Source of the DNA: Leptospiraceae bacterium
GTDB taxonomy: Bacteria > Spirochaetota > Leptospiria > Leptospirales > Leptonemataceae
Reading direction: 5' to 3'
Assembly (NCBI GenBank): GCA_026005135.1
Contig: BPKM01000002.1
Coordinates: forward strand, 186,001-250,000
Length of the DNA: 64,000 nucleotides
In this document: positions 17,510-27,511 of the stretch, one piece after another
Numbering within the stretch: the stretch's first letter is position 1
Layout: every line of letters begins with the position of its first letter
Program-made: the position numbers and the translations under genes
The notes under the pieces: model-generated
Databases searched by the model: none
Seen by the model: the letters and a program-made list of their open reading frames with translations, nothing else
Told to the model about the DNA's origin: nothing

Positions 17510-18517
17510 ATGAGTCCTAAATTATATTATCAATTATTAATTTTTTTGGCTCTCCCACAACTTTTATGGGGCTTAGAAAGACCTAAATTTGATTTTAATA
17601 AATGGTTTTATTTGATAACACCCTTCTGGGGAGAAGGTTATAATTCTAATCAAATTCCTTTTCGGCTATTCGAAAATAAACAATCTGATTTTATTATTCA
17701 TCAAGGTAATAAAAGTTTTTCTGGAAGTGGAAAGGGATCTGGTATTGAATTTATGGCTTTTAATCAAACATGGCAGCTCCTATATGTGGGATTCCATTTC
17801 CCTATGTACTCAAATCAAGATGAAATATCATTCTATAATTATTTCCAATCCATAAAAACAGAAGTATCTGGTCACGTATTATCAGTGCGATATAAGCTTT
17901 TAAATTATAATGCAAACAAAATTATAATGTTTTTTGGTTTATCTTACTTTCAGGGAAATGGTCCACATGATACATCAATTGTTAATAATTTTATTTTATA
18001 TAGTTATAGTACTAATCAAATGATTCAAATCCCAAAGGTATCTGTTAATGTTTATGTTGAAGATCCCAATCCTTATATAGGAATTTCGTTTAAATTACCT
18101 ATTCAAAACTGGAAAATTGATGCTATTTATTCTTATGGTTTCGAACGTGTAAATACAATTCTAAAAACAAGCCCTGCAAAATCTATCGATTTTAATCAAA
18201 TAATAAATGATCCAGAACTTCTTTTTATTTATAACTATGATTTTAATAACAATATTCCTTCTCTACAATATACTATTAGAAAAAAATATTATGCCAATCG
18301 TTTGGGAATTTCTTTATTTATGGATTATAGAAGATTTATTTCATTAAGATTAACTTTAAGAAAAGATCTAACATATAATCGATGGGTTTCTAATGCTATG
18401 TTTAATTTTATTTTTTCTCAATTTGCAGGTTTATCTTTATTTTATGAATATAGTGAAAGAAGTGTAGGAACAATTCGCTACTGGTTAATAGGTCCTACTT
18501 TTATATTTAATTTCTAA
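17510..18517 (+). CDS. Putative outer-membrane beta-barrel protein
   Basis: A 335-residue protein with a signal peptide of about 21 residues (ends LLWGL). The mature part is rich in aromatic residues with alternating hydrophobic strands (LLYVGFHFPMY, HVLSVRYKLLNY, IIMFFGLSYFQG), and the chain ends in Phe (GPTFIFNF), the usual BAM recognition residue. It is probably an outer-membrane protein; the substrate is unknown. The gene stands alone, with no Shine-Dalgarno visible. Confidence 0.65.
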   Translation: MSPKLYYQLLIFLALPQLLWGLERPKFDFNKWFYLITPFWGEGYNSNQIPFRLFENKQSDFIIHQGNKSFSGSGKGSGIEFMAFNQTWQLLYVGFHFPMYSNQDEISFYNYFQSIKTEVSGHVLSVRYKLLNYNANKIIMFFGLSYFQGNGPHDTSIVNNFILYSYSTNQMIQIPKVSVNVYVEDPNPYIGISFKLPIQNWKIDAIYSYGFERVNTILKTSPAKSIDFNQIINDPELLFIYNYDFNNNIPSLQYTIRKKYYANRLGISLFMDYRRFISLRLTLRKDLTYNRWVSNAMFNFIFSQFAGLSLFYEYSERSVGTIRYWLIGPTFIFNF

Positions 18518-18541
18518 TTATAAAAGGTATTATCTGAATAA

Positions 18542-19048
18542 TTATTTTTTTTTATAAAAATTATCAATTATAGATTTTATATCATTCTCGTATTTATTAT
18601 ATGCTTTTTCTTCTCCAAAAAATTCAATTAAATAGATTATATGATTATCTGATGAATCAAACTGAAATGCTATTCCATAGATATAACTATTATCTTTTAG
18701 ATATACTTTTGTTTTAATATAATCATATTCTTTAAAAGATTTTTTTTCTATAATTTCGTAGCCACTTTCTTCTAAAAAATTAATGGCAGATTCTTTCCAT
18801 ACCTGTAAGGAGTCAGAATAAGGTTGATTCTTCTCCCATTGAATAGCTACTCTCACACCTTCTGGAGTAATATATCTTTCTATATAACAATTTGGTATTT
18901 TAGTTTTAAATGTTAAATAATAATATAAATAATGATAATATTTACATCTATCTTGTTGATAGATAGCAAATTCTGGATTATCAATTCTTGTTTGATGTGT
19001 AGTACAGGAAACTAAAATTAATATAATAATACAAATTCTATTTTTCAT
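18542..19048 (-). CDS. Hypothetical lipoprotein
   Basis: A 168-residue protein with a lipoprotein signal peptide ending ILVSC (Cys15). The mature domain is mixed alpha/beta and Tyr-rich. I recognise no family. It is the third gene of a leftward operon with two DUF4349-type proteins, and its start overlaps the upstream gene by 11 bp, which argues for translational coupling. Confidence 0.65.
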   Translation of the reverse strand: MKNRICIIILILVSCTTHQTRIDNPEFAIYQQDRCKYYHYLYYYLTFKTKIPNCYIERYITPEGVRVAIQWEKNQPYSDSLQVWKESAINFLEESGYEIIEKKSFKEYDYIKTKVYLKDNSYIYGIAFQFDSSDNHIIYLIEFFGEEKAYNKYENDIKSIIDNFYKKK

Positions 19049-19634
19049 GAAATCTCTCCAAAAAATTATAGATACCTAATTTTGATATCCAGCCAGGATA
19101 AGGAGTTGAAGGTAAGTTTCTTTGTTCAAAACTTAGAAATTGAATTTCTACTTCTATCGTAGAAGCTAATTCTAAATAATATTGATAATCGCCTTTTAAT
19201 TCTTCTAATTCAGTAATCACTTTAGAAATTTCTTTTTCCATTTCTAAGGTTTGAGTTAAATTTGCTTCCTGAATAAGTTGATTTAATTGATTTAAATATT
19301 GTTCTTTAACTTTAATGGTAGTATTTAGAGTTAAAATTTTATCGGAATAATCGAGAGTAGAAAAATTTTGTGTAATTATAATACCCTTATTTTTTAAATA
19401 ATTTAAAATCTGATCTTTTGTAATTTTATTTGGAAAAACGATTATAATTCTATCATTAGTAAATCTTTTTAAATAACCATTTTTTTCTTCTGCAAAATTT
19501 AATAACTCTTTACGTACTACTTCTGGTGCCCCAACTCTTAAAGAAACATTCATTTTTACATGATTATAATTATGTATTAACTCATTTGCAAATAAATCCA
19601 AAACTATTATAAAAAATATAAACAACCATCGCAT
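19038..19634 (-). CDS. DUF4349-type exported protein
   Basis: A 198-residue protein with an N-terminal signal peptide (MRWLFIFFIIVLDLFA). The rest resembles the DUF4349 fold: an N-terminal alpha/beta part, then a coiled coil (LEMEKEISKVITELEELKGDYQYY) ending in a strand (STIEVEIQFL). The neighbouring 403-residue protein has the same arrangement, so the two are probably paralogues. A role at the cell envelope is likely; the activity is unknown. Confidence 0.65.
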   Translation of the reverse strand: MRWLFIFFIIVLDLFANELIHNYNHVKMNVSLRVGAPEVVRKELLNFAEEKNGYLKRFTNDRIIIVFPNKITKDQILNYLKNKGIIITQNFSTLDYSDKILTLNTTIKVKEQYLNQLNQLIQEANLTQTLEMEKEISKVITELEELKGDYQYYLELASTIEVEIQFLSFEQRNLPSTPYPGWISKLGIYNFLERFHEK

Positions 19635-19635
19635 A

Positions 19636-20847
19636 TTAAAACAATTCTCCTATAATTTTTTTATGTTTTTCGTAATCGTTTTCTTGTGGATAAAAGATTT
19701 CAATAACAACTATATAGTTTTCTTGCAATGTATTTTTTATAAATACACCTACTGTATAATAATATTGTTTAACACCATCATTATATTGAATATTAATATA
19801 ATTTAAATTGGTATCTTTTTTTTCAGATAAAATCAGGTAATTTCTTTTTATAAATTCTTCTTTTATAGCATAAATCCAGAAATCCTTTGTACCTTCTGGT
19901 TCATTTTTTATTAATCCAACGCGAACACCAACTCCAGTAGGTGAATAAATTACATAAGAATCATTCCTAAAAAAGTTTTCTTTATTATTATAAAAATTTG
20001 CAGGGATTTTTAAAGAATCAACTATGTTTTCGAACGTATCTCTTCTTAAAGTAAACCATAAAAGTAGTTCCTCATAAAAAGGATATTCTTTATTATAAAT
20101 AGTTCTTGTTAAAGGATCTAAATTTTTTATCCAGAAAAATGGGCTAATATGGATTAAGTTATTCTCTTCTTTTTCTTTTGTTGATAAAAAAATTTCAATA
20201 GTAGAATAAGTTGCTTTATCTTTTAAATATTTTTGTCTTGCTTCTAAATCTTCTATTTCTGAAGTTAATCGATTGATTTCTTTTAGAATTTTTGCTTTTT
20301 CTTCTACCTTATCTGCTTTTTTAAATATATTGTATAATCGTTCTCGTAATTGTTTTAATGTTTTTAAGCGGGATTCTATATCCTGTAATTTTCTCGATAT
20401 ATCTTCTGCCATAATTGAATGAGAAGTTACTTTTCCTATTTTAAATAATTTATCTAATGCATCAAAAAATTTATCTACTGGTATTCTTATTTTTAAATAA
20501 GCATTTGTATCCTCTTGTTCTATATTAGAAGAATCTATATATCCTTTATAAGATTTTACTATAGTATTGATTTGTTCTATTGATTCTTTTATCTTTTTTA
20601 CCTGTATATTTAATTTAGATTCATAAATTATCTGTCTTTTTTTGGGAATATTATAATTATTTATATTTTCCTGTTTTTGTACAATAGATTGATTTATATT
20701 ATTATTGTAATATTCTTCTTTTTGATAATAGGTTTTTCTTTGTTCTTGAGGATAAACTTTATCAGCTTCTTGTACAATTTCTTTTCTCTGTAAACCAGCA
20801 CATAAAATAAAATAAAATAAAAATAAAACCACAAAATAATTCTTCAC
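19636..20847 (-). CDS. DUF4349-domain lipoprotein
   Basis: A 403-residue protein with a lipoprotein signal peptide (Cys16 in FILCAG). Residues about 70-225 form the DUF4349 pattern: YESKLNIQVKK, then IRIPVDKFFDALDKL, GKVTSHSIMAEDISRKLQD, and a long coiled coil (EINRLTSEIEDLEARQKYL) ending STIEIFLST. The C-terminal 170 residues are an extra domain of unknown type. It heads the leftward operon 20847-18542. DUF4349 proteins are envelope proteins of unknown function. Confidence 0.75.
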   Translation of the reverse strand: MKNYFVVLFLFYFILCAGLQRKEIVQEADKVYPQEQRKTYYQKEEYYNNNINQSIVQKQENINNYNIPKKRQIIYESKLNIQVKKIKESIEQINTIVKSYKGYIDSSNIEQEDTNAYLKIRIPVDKFFDALDKLFKIGKVTSHSIMAEDISRKLQDIESRLKTLKQLRERLYNIFKKADKVEEKAKILKEINRLTSEIEDLEARQKYLKDKATYSTIEIFLSTKEKEENNLIHISPFFWIKNLDPLTRTIYNKEYPFYEELLLWFTLRRDTFENIVDSLKIPANFYNNKENFFRNDSYVIYSPTGVGVRVGLIKNEPEGTKDFWIYAIKEEFIKRNYLILSEKKDTNLNYINIQYNDGVKQYYYTVGVFIKNTLQENYIVVIEIFYPQENDYEKHKKIIGELF

Positions 20848-21045
20848 GACTACTGTTATAAAAAATAAATATATTATGTCAATATATTTTAAGTTAATAA
20901 TTATTTTCTGTAAGTGTTTAAAAAACGTATAATATTTATATTCTTATTTAATTTTGCTTCTAAATTGTGATTTTGTATTAAAAAAATTTGATTTTCTTAT
21001 ATTTTTTTAGTAAGATTTTTAATAAAAATTAGACTATAATTATTG

Positions 21046-21564
21046 ATGGCTACCTATATAAGAAAGAATATACAAAGTCCTAACGAAGAACTAGAAGAAT
21101 CAAGTAATACTGTAATTTTACATTTTATGATTTATATCTCTTATAAAGAAGATTTACAGGATTTAAGAAACCAGCACTCCAGCTATTCGGATATGTTTTT
21201 ATTTCTTATTTCTAAATACATAGAAAGACTAAAAAAATTAGCAAATCAAAAGAAAACCAGTAAAAAAATCTACCAGATAGTTTGTAATGATTATGAACAC
21301 TATTCTATAAGAGTAAGTCAGAATATCCATCAATTATTAAAAGACATATCCGAGATGACGGGTTATAGTATAAGTCATATAATAAGGTTACTGATAGAAT
21401 GGGAATGTTATAGAAGATTTGATAACAAGGTATCTCTATTAAGGGTCCCGTTAAGGGAAATGGGACGTGAATTTGTAACAACTATTACAGAAATCAGGAT
21501 AGAGCATCGATTTTACAGGGCGAGGGAGCTTGTAGAAGAAGACGTCCAAATATTATGTGCTTAA
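21046..21564 (+). CDS. DUF1564-like putative ribbon-helix-helix protein, copy 2
   Basis: A near-identical copy of the gene at 6149-6667, 15 kb away. The roughly 65 bp upstream are also alike. Differences I can see in the protein are K13N, V106G, V109I and three changes near the C-terminus. A central block of about 120 bp is identical to copy 1. The predicted ribbon-helix-helix segment (residues 85-122) is conserved. The ATG at 21046 is preferred over the preceding TTG. The sequence after the stop (AAAATAATTTA) is shared with the relic at 53.5 kb and not with copy 1. Confidence 0.65.
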   Translation: MATYIRKNIQSPNEELEESSNTVILHFMIYISYKEDLQDLRNQHSSYSDMFLFLISKYIERLKKLANQKKTSKKIYQIVCNDYEHYSIRVSQNIHQLLKDISEMTGYSISHIIRLLIEWECYRRFDNKVSLLRVPLREMGREFVTTITEIRIEHRFYRARELVEEDVQILCA

Positions 21565-21851
21565 AATAATTTACGAAAATATAAATTGATCGCTTACATT
21601 TTTTTAGTGATATTAGAAACTTTGTTGCATATAAAATAAGCAAAGTTAAAAATATTTGATATAATAATCATCTGAAACATTTTTTAATAACATAAAGATG
21701 TTAAAACATTATTAAAATAAATCTAACGTATTAAGAATATAGTTTATTTATATTGGCAAAAAATAGATTCATTTTATAAACTTATAATATAAATATACTT
21801 TTTAAATATAATAATATATGCAAAAATAATATAATAATATATTTTATATAA

Positions 21852-22673
21852 TTAATCTTCTAATATAAATTTTTTTAGATATTGCCAGTATAGATAATGT
21901 TCACTAATTGTATTATGATAAGTATCTGGTATAATATAATATTTTAACAGCTTTTTATTTTTAATATACTCTATTAACTTTTCTGTTGAATTTCGTGGTA
22001 TAATTTCATCTTTTTCTGCAGATAAAATTAAAATAGGAATATTAATATTTTGAATATATTTATATGATGGGAATTTATGTTTTAAAAATATAGAAGTAGG
22101 GTAGAGGGGATAAAATTTTTTTGCTATATTCTCAATGCTATCAAATGGTGTAATTAAAATTAATTTATCACATCTTACATTACTTGCTAAAAATGTTACA
22201 ACACCTGTACCAATGCTCCTCCCCATTAATATAATTATTTTATTTGTATTTATTTGTTGAGTAAAAAATTTTTGATAAATAGATAATGCATATTCATAAA
22301 AACTCTTTTCTGATGGTTTACCATTACTACCATTATAACCAGGATAATTAATTAATATCCATTTGAATTTTAATAATTCTGGATATTCTAATAATTCCAA
22401 TACAGTATAATTTGTATTTTCTGCATTACCACCAAAATAAAAAATAATCTGATTTGATTCTATTTTATTTTCCCAATATGTAATAATTTTATCATCGATT
22501 TGGGTTTTTTTAAAATCGAATTGTTTTGTTTGATTTTTAATATATTTTATTTCTTCTTCATTATATGGGACTGGATAAAAAATTATATTTTCCTGAATAT
22601 AATACAGGAAACATCCATAAATTATATAAACAAATAAAATTAATAAAAGTATAAATTTAAAAAAACTTATCAT
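21852..22673 (-). CDS. Membrane-anchored alpha/beta hydrolase
   Basis: A 273-residue protein with an N-terminal membrane anchor (residues 5-27) and an alpha/beta hydrolase domain like the Bem46/ABHD13 group. The nucleophile elbow is GRSIGTG, the acid is in SAEKDEIIP, and the His is in PDTYHNT. The oxyanion region is YFGGNAEN. A lipase or thioesterase activity at the membrane is plausible; the substrate is unknown. Its start overlaps the mnmG stop (TAATG), so it is translated with mnmG. Confidence 0.8.
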   Translation of the reverse strand: MISFFKFILLLILFVYIIYGCFLYYIQENIIFYPVPYNEEEIKYIKNQTKQFDFKKTQIDDKIITYWENKIESNQIIFYFGGNAENTNYTVLELLEYPELLKFKWILINYPGYNGSNGKPSEKSFYEYALSIYQKFFTQQINTNKIIILMGRSIGTGVVTFLASNVRCDKLILITPFDSIENIAKKFYPLYPTSIFLKHKFPSYKYIQNINIPILILSAEKDEIIPRNSTEKLIEYIKNKKLLKYYIIPDTYHNTISEHYLYWQYLKKFILED

Positions 22674-24565
22674 TAATTTTGTTTTGCTAACTGTTGAATT
22701 CTTATGTACAACAAATCTATATCTGGAGGATCAATTCCAGATATTCTGGAAGCAGCTTCTAAATCTCTTGGTTGATATCGCTTTAATTTATCAATAGCTT
22801 CTTTCTTTAATCCTACAACTTTTTCATAATCAAAATTTTCTGGAATCTTCATTTTTTTATATTTTTCTCGTCTTTCAATAATTTCTAATTCTTTTTTTAC
22901 ATATCCTTCGTATTTTACTTCTAACTCGATAACTTTTTTTACATCTTCTCGTAATTCTTTTAACTCAGATAAAAAAATTTCTAAATCTTCTATATTAATA
23001 TCTGGTCTACGTAAAAATTCACCCAAAGTTTTTCCATAATGTTGTGGAATATCTTCTATATTTTTTTTATCTAATAATTCTTTAAATTCTGGAATAGGTT
23101 TAATACCTACGGAAAATAATTTTTTCTTTATTCCATAAATCTGTTCATATTTTTCCTGCATTTTTTTATATTCATCTTCGCTTATGAGATTTAAACGATA
23201 AGCATATTTCATTAATCTATAATCTGCATTATCCTGTCTTAATAATAACCTATGTTCTGCTCTACTTGTAAACATTCTATATGGATCTTCCACACCTTTA
23301 TAAACAAGATCATCAATTAAAACTCCAATATATGCTTCGGAACGAGAAAGGATTAATGGTTCTTCTTTTCTAAATGCACAAAGAACATTAATACCAGCCA
23401 TAATACCTTGCGCAGCTGCTTCTTCGTATCCTGTAGTTCCATTAATCTGACCAGCAAAATAAAGATTCTTAATTTTTTTTGTTTGTAAATCTGGTGTTAA
23501 TTCTCTTGGATCTACATAATCATATTCAATTGCATATCCTGGCTTCATAATTTCTGCTTCTTCTAAACCAGGAATTTTTTTTAAAATTTCCCACTGCACA
23601 TCTTCTGGTAAACTGGTCGAAATACCATTTAAATAAACTTCTCCTGTATCAATTCCTTCTGGTTCTACAAAAATTCTATGTTGAGGTTTATCTGCAAATC
23701 GCACAACTTTATCTTCTATACTGGGACAATATCGCGGTCCAACACTTTGTATTTGTCCAGAATACATTGGCGCCCGATATAAATTATTTAATATGATTTT
23801 ATGAACATCTTCATTAGTATATGTTATATAACAATTAATTTGTTGTTGCGTTATTTTTTCTGTAGAATAAGAAAAAGGTATGGGATCTTCATCTGGTGGT
23901 TGTACTTCCATTTTAGAAAAATCAATTGTCTTTTTTAAAACCCGAGGAGGTGTACCCGTTTTTAATCTTCCTAATCTAAAGCCATAATGCATTAAACATT
24001 CAGAAAGTCCCATTGCAGCTAATTCAGAAATTCTTCCACCTGTTGCTTTAAATTCCCCAATATGGATTAAACCTCGCAAAAATGTACCTGTAGTTAAAAT
24101 TACATAATCAGCATAAAGTGTATGCCCTCTACCAGTTATTACGCCTTTAACAGTATCATTTTCTATTAAAAGAGATTCTGCTGTATCCTGTCGTAATATA
24201 AGATTAGGTGTTGCTTCTAAATACCATTTTACATGATTCTGATAAGCTTTTTTTTCTGCTTGTGCACGTGGTGCCCATACAGCTGGTCCTTTAGAACGAT
24301 TCAACATTTTAAAATGTATTCCAGTCTTATCTATAATCTTACCCATAATTCCGCCAAGAGCATCAATTTCTTTTACAATCTGTCCTTTAGCAATACCACC
24401 AATAGCTGGATTACAGGACATCTGTCCAATAGTATCTAAATTCATTGTAAGAAGAAGAGTTTTCATTCCTCCTTTAGCTGTAATATGGGCTGCTTCGCTT
24501 CCTGCATGTCCACCACCAACTACAATTACATCAAATTTATTAGGAATAGGATATTTTGTTGTCAT
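22673..24565 (-). CDS. mnmG: tRNA uridine-5-carboxymethylaminomethyl modification enzyme
   Basis: A 630-residue FAD protein of normal length. The N-terminal dinucleotide fold has [16 protein letters not shown], the GidA signatures [15 protein letters not shown] and [14 protein letters not shown] are present, and the C-terminal helical domain has [10 protein letters not shown] and [12 protein letters not shown]. With MnmE it modifies wobble uridine in tRNA. It belongs to the conserved mnmG-rsmG-parA-parB neighbourhood, although here it is divergent from that run and separated from it by the ATP-grasp/FMN gene. Confidence 0.96.
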   Translation of the reverse strand: MTTKYPIPNKFDVIVVGGGHAGSEAAHITAKGGMKTLLLTMNLDTIGQMSCNPAIGGIAKGQIVKEIDALGGIMGKIIDKTGIHFKMLNRSKGPAVWAPRAQAEKKAYQNHVKWYLEATPNLILRQDTAESLLIENDTVKGVITGRGHTLYADYVILTTGTFLRGLIHIGEFKATGGRISELAAMGLSECLMHYGFRLGRLKTGTPPRVLKKTIDFSKMEVQPPDEDPIPFSYSTEKITQQQINCYITYTNEDVHKIILNNLYRAPMYSGQIQSVGPRYCPSIEDKVVRFADKPQHRIFVEPEGIDTGEVYLNGISTSLPEDVQWEILKKIPGLEEAEIMKPGYAIEYDYVDPRELTPDLQTKKIKNLYFAGQINGTTGYEEAAAQGIMAGINVLCAFRKEEPLILSRSEAYIGVLIDDLVYKGVEDPYRMFTSRAEHRLLLRQDNADYRLMKYAYRLNLISEDEYKKMQEKYEQIYGIKKKLFSVGIKPIPEFKELLDKKNIEDIPQHYGKTLGEFLRRPDINIEDLEIFLSELKELREDVKKVIELEVKYEGYVKKELEIIERREKYKKMKIPENFDYEKVVGLKKEAIDKLKRYQPRDLEAASRISGIDPPDIDLLYIRIQQLAKQN

Positions 24566-24697
24566 AGCTTTTTTATTATTAAGTATAAGGTCAGATAAAA
24601 TTTATATAATTAGAAAAAAAGTATTTTATTTATAAATGGCAATAGAAAAAATCATTTTATCATCTTATATTTTAAGCGAAAATAAAAAGAGGTATTT

Positions 24698-26983
24698 ATG
24701 AATACTTATCAAAATAAAACAATTATTATTATTGGTGCTGGTATTTTACAAGTTCCTTTGATCAAAACTGCAAAATCTATGGGATTATTTACTATTGTAT
24801 TCGATATGGATTCTTCTGCACCAGGTATAGAATATGCTGATCATTTTATTCCAATGAGTACAAAAGATGTAGAAGGTTGTGTTAGAGAAGCAGTTAAATT
24901 ATCCTATTTAAGAAAAATAGATGGCGTAATTACAGCTGGAACAGATGCGAGTAAAACAGTTGCAGCTATAGCAAATGCACTAAATTTACCCGGCATACGC
25001 TATTCAGCAGCAGAAGCAGCAACTAACAAAGTATTAATGAGAACTACATTAGCAAAACATAATATTGCTGTTCCAAAATTTAAAGCTATCTGGAATTTAC
25101 AAGAAACATATAAAGCCATCGACGAGATTGGTCTTCCAGTAGTATTAAAGCCAGCAGAAAATATGGGAGCAAGAGGGGTAATTAAAATTTCAAAAAGAGA
25201 AGAAATTCCTAAAGCATATCATCATAGTAAAAAATATTCTCCAACAGGCGAACTAATTGTAGAAGAATTTTTAGAGGGTCCAGAATTATCAATAGATGCA
25301 TTAGCATGGAATAATAATTATATTATTACTGGTATTGCAGATAGAATTATTACTGGTGAACCTTATTTTTTAGAAATTGGTCATAATATGCCATCTTCTT
25401 TATCAAAAGAAATATTAAACGAAGCTTCTAAAACAATGATTCGTGCAATGAAAGCAATTGGTATAAACCATGGTGCTGCAAAAGGTGATCTTAAATTTAC
25501 CAACAAAGGAATATATATAGGAGAAATTGCAGCTCGATTATCTGGTGGTTTTATGTCATCTCATACTTATCCTATTGCTTCAGGTGTTGATCTTTATAAA
25601 AGAGCCATTCAAATTGCATTAGGAGAAGAACCAGAACCAATCAATGAAAAATTTGATTATGTTTGTATTGAAAGAGGTATCTTAACAAGACAGGGTAAGC
25701 TTATTTCTATCAATGGTTTAGAAGAAGCCAAAAAAGTTCCTGGTATTTGCGATATTATTATAACTAAAAAAATTGGGAGCATATTAAATCAACCAACAAG
25801 CAATATTGATAAAATTGGACATATTATAGCAAAAGGTAAAACATTACAGGAAGCAATAGAAGCCGTAGAAAAAGCAAAACAATTTATTCAGATACAAATC
25901 GATGAGTTAGAAGGGATTGATTGGAAGCAAATAGAAGAAAATGCTAGAAAAAAATTTTCTAAGGATGTATGCTGGGTTTGTAAAGTATGTGATGGAACAA
26001 ATTGTGCTAGTGGTGTTCCAGGCATGGGTGGAGTAGGGAATCAATTTTCTTTTATTGATAACATACGATCTTTACAAGAATATAAAATTATTCCACGTTA
26101 TATTCATCCCGAAGTTGAACCAGATATCACTATAGAATTATTCGGAAAAAAAATCGATAGCCCAATTATGATTGCTCCAATGACAGGAGCTTCTACAAAT
26201 CTTAAAGACGCTATAACAGAAAAAGAAATGATAGAATATTTCTTAAAAGCAACAATAACAGAAAACAGTATAACATGGGTTGGAGATGGTGCATCTATAG
26301 ATAAGTATAAATTAATATATTCAGAAGTAGAGAGACATGCTGGTAATACTATTGTAATTTTAAAACCGAGAGAATCAACAGAAGAAATTATAAGCCGCAT
26401 ACAATTAGCTGAACAATTAGGTTTTACTGCAGTTGGAATGGATATTGATGCAATTCAATTTAAAACTATGTCTTTAAGAAATCAAAAAGGAAAAGCTCGT
26501 TCTATCCAGGAATTAAAGGAAATCATCGCATCTACTAAACTACCGTTTATATTAAAAGGAATAGTTTCAATTCACGATGCAATTGCTGCAATAGAAGTTG
26601 GAGCGAAAGCAATTGTAGTTTCTAATCATGGAGGAAGGATCTTAGATACTATTCCTGGTACAGCAAGAATACTTCCAGAAATAGCAAAAGAAGTTAAAGG
26701 TCATATAACTATTTTAGCAGATGGAGGAATTCGCTCTGGTAGTGATGTATTTAAGATGCTATGCCTTGGTGCAGAAGGTGTATTAATTGGAAGACCATTT
26801 CTGATTGCTGCAGTTGGTGGAGGAGATTTAGCAATTCGCCATCTATTCAAATTATACAAAGAAGAATTAATAAAAATTATGAAAATTTGTGGAATAGAAA
26901 AAATTTCAGATATTAATAGTAGTTTTATTCGAATTAATCTATCGTCCTTTGAACATTCTTTTTTAAGAAAATCTTATTCATAA
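24698..26983 (+). CDS. ATP-grasp / FMN-dependent alpha-hydroxy-acid dehydrogenase fusion
   Basis: A 761-residue protein with two enzymes in one chain. Residues 1-400 are an ATP-grasp ligase: N-terminal fold IIIIGAGILQVPLI, then LPVVLKPAENMGARGV, ELIVEEFLEGPELSIDALA and GIYIGEIAARLSGGF. A short cysteine segment follows, C425-x2-C428-x2-C431-x4-C436, then VPGMGG. Residues 450-745 are an FMN barrel with APMTGA, KGIVSIHDA, VSNHGGRILD and LADGGIRSGSDVFKM. The Cys segment and barrel resemble clostridial alpha-hydroxy-acid oxidising proteins, which I know as separate proteins. The frame is continuous, so the fusion is real in this sequence. Substrates are unknown. It is convergent with the next gene, overlapping it by 10 bp. 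Confidence 0.8.
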   Translation: MNTYQNKTIIIIGAGILQVPLIKTAKSMGLFTIVFDMDSSAPGIEYADHFIPMSTKDVEGCVREAVKLSYLRKIDGVITAGTDASKTVAAIANALNLPGIRYSAAEAATNKVLMRTTLAKHNIAVPKFKAIWNLQETYKAIDEIGLPVVLKPAENMGARGVIKISKREEIPKAYHHSKKYSPTGELIVEEFLEGPELSIDALAWNNNYIITGIADRIITGEPYFLEIGHNMPSSLSKEILNEASKTMIRAMKAIGINHGAAKGDLKFTNKGIYIGEIAARLSGGFMSSHTYPIASGVDLYKRAIQIALGEEPEPINEKFDYVCIERGILTRQGKLISINGLEEAKKVPGICDIIITKKIGSILNQPTSNIDKIGHIIAKGKTLQEAIEAVEKAKQFIQIQIDELEGIDWKQIEENARKKFSKDVCWVCKVCDGTNCASGVPGMGGVGNQFSFIDNIRSLQEYKIIPRYIHPEVEPDITIELFGKKIDSPIMIAPMTGASTNLKDAITEKEMIEYFLKATITENSITWVGDGASIDKYKLIYSEVERHAGNTIVILKPRESTEEIISRIQLAEQLGFTAVGMDIDAIQFKTMSLRNQKGKARSIQELKEIIASTKLPFILKGIVSIHDAIAAIEVGAKAIVVSNHGGRILDTIPGTARILPEIAKEVKGHITILADGGIRSGSDVFKMLCLGAEGVLIGRPFLIAAVGGGDLAIRHLFKLYKEELIKIMKICGIEKISDINSSFIRINLSSFEHSFLRKSYS

Positions 26984-27456
26984 TTATCCGGGTTCTTTAT
27001 TTTGCTTAAGAGGTCTGATTCTTCAAGTCGTAAAACAACCTTACAGTAATTATCCTTTATTTGCTGAAAGGGAACAGTTACCTTTGTTAATAAAGGTTGG
27101 AAAAATAAACTCCAATAGATTAAATCAGCCTTCGTAAATTTTTCTGGATAATCTTCCTGAAAGGTATTAATTTCGGTTTTAGAATTACTTCTAATGGATA
27201 AGTACGTATGAATTAAAATAGATATCATACGTTCTTTTGCAATATTTTCTGCTCTTAATAAACATTTATTTTGTATGGTTAATTTATCTTCTGCATCATT
27301 TCTTAATTCTGATATTCCAATGGTTTGCAAAACATTATGATTTAAAAAACCTTCATCTTCAATATTGTATTGAACATATTTTTTTACAAAAACAGAAGAA
27401 GGTTTACAACTAATATGCACTAAAAAAAGAATAAAAACTATTATATTATATTTCAT
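26974..27456 (-). CDS. Hypothetical lipoprotein
   Basis: About 160 residues. The ATG at 27456 gives a clean lipoprotein signal peptide ending VHISC (Cys17); the frame is open upstream but adds only low-quality residues. The mature part contains EGFLNHNVLQTIGISEL and a helical section with ENIAKERMISIL, reminiscent of LPP20-type or SIMPL-like envelope lipoproteins, but I cannot assign a family. Its 3' end overlaps the convergent fusion gene by 10 bp. Confidence 0.6.
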   Translation of the reverse strand: MKYNIIVFILFLVHISCKPSSVFVKKYVQYNIEDEGFLNHNVLQTIGISELRNDAEDKLTIQNKCLLRAENIAKERMISILIHTYLSIRSNSKTEINTFQEDYPEKFTKADLIYWSLFFQPLLTKVTVPFQQIKDNYCKVVLRLEESDLLSKIKNPDNYE

Positions 27457-27511
27457 TTCAATAGACACAAAATATGCTTTTAAATTATAGAAAAGCATAA
27501 AAATTGCTTTT

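Noticed and set aside
24566..24697. oriC in the mnmG/ATP-grasp divergent gap
   Set aside because: No DnaA boxes (TTATCCACA-like) or clear 13-mers are visible in this gap or in 26984-27511.
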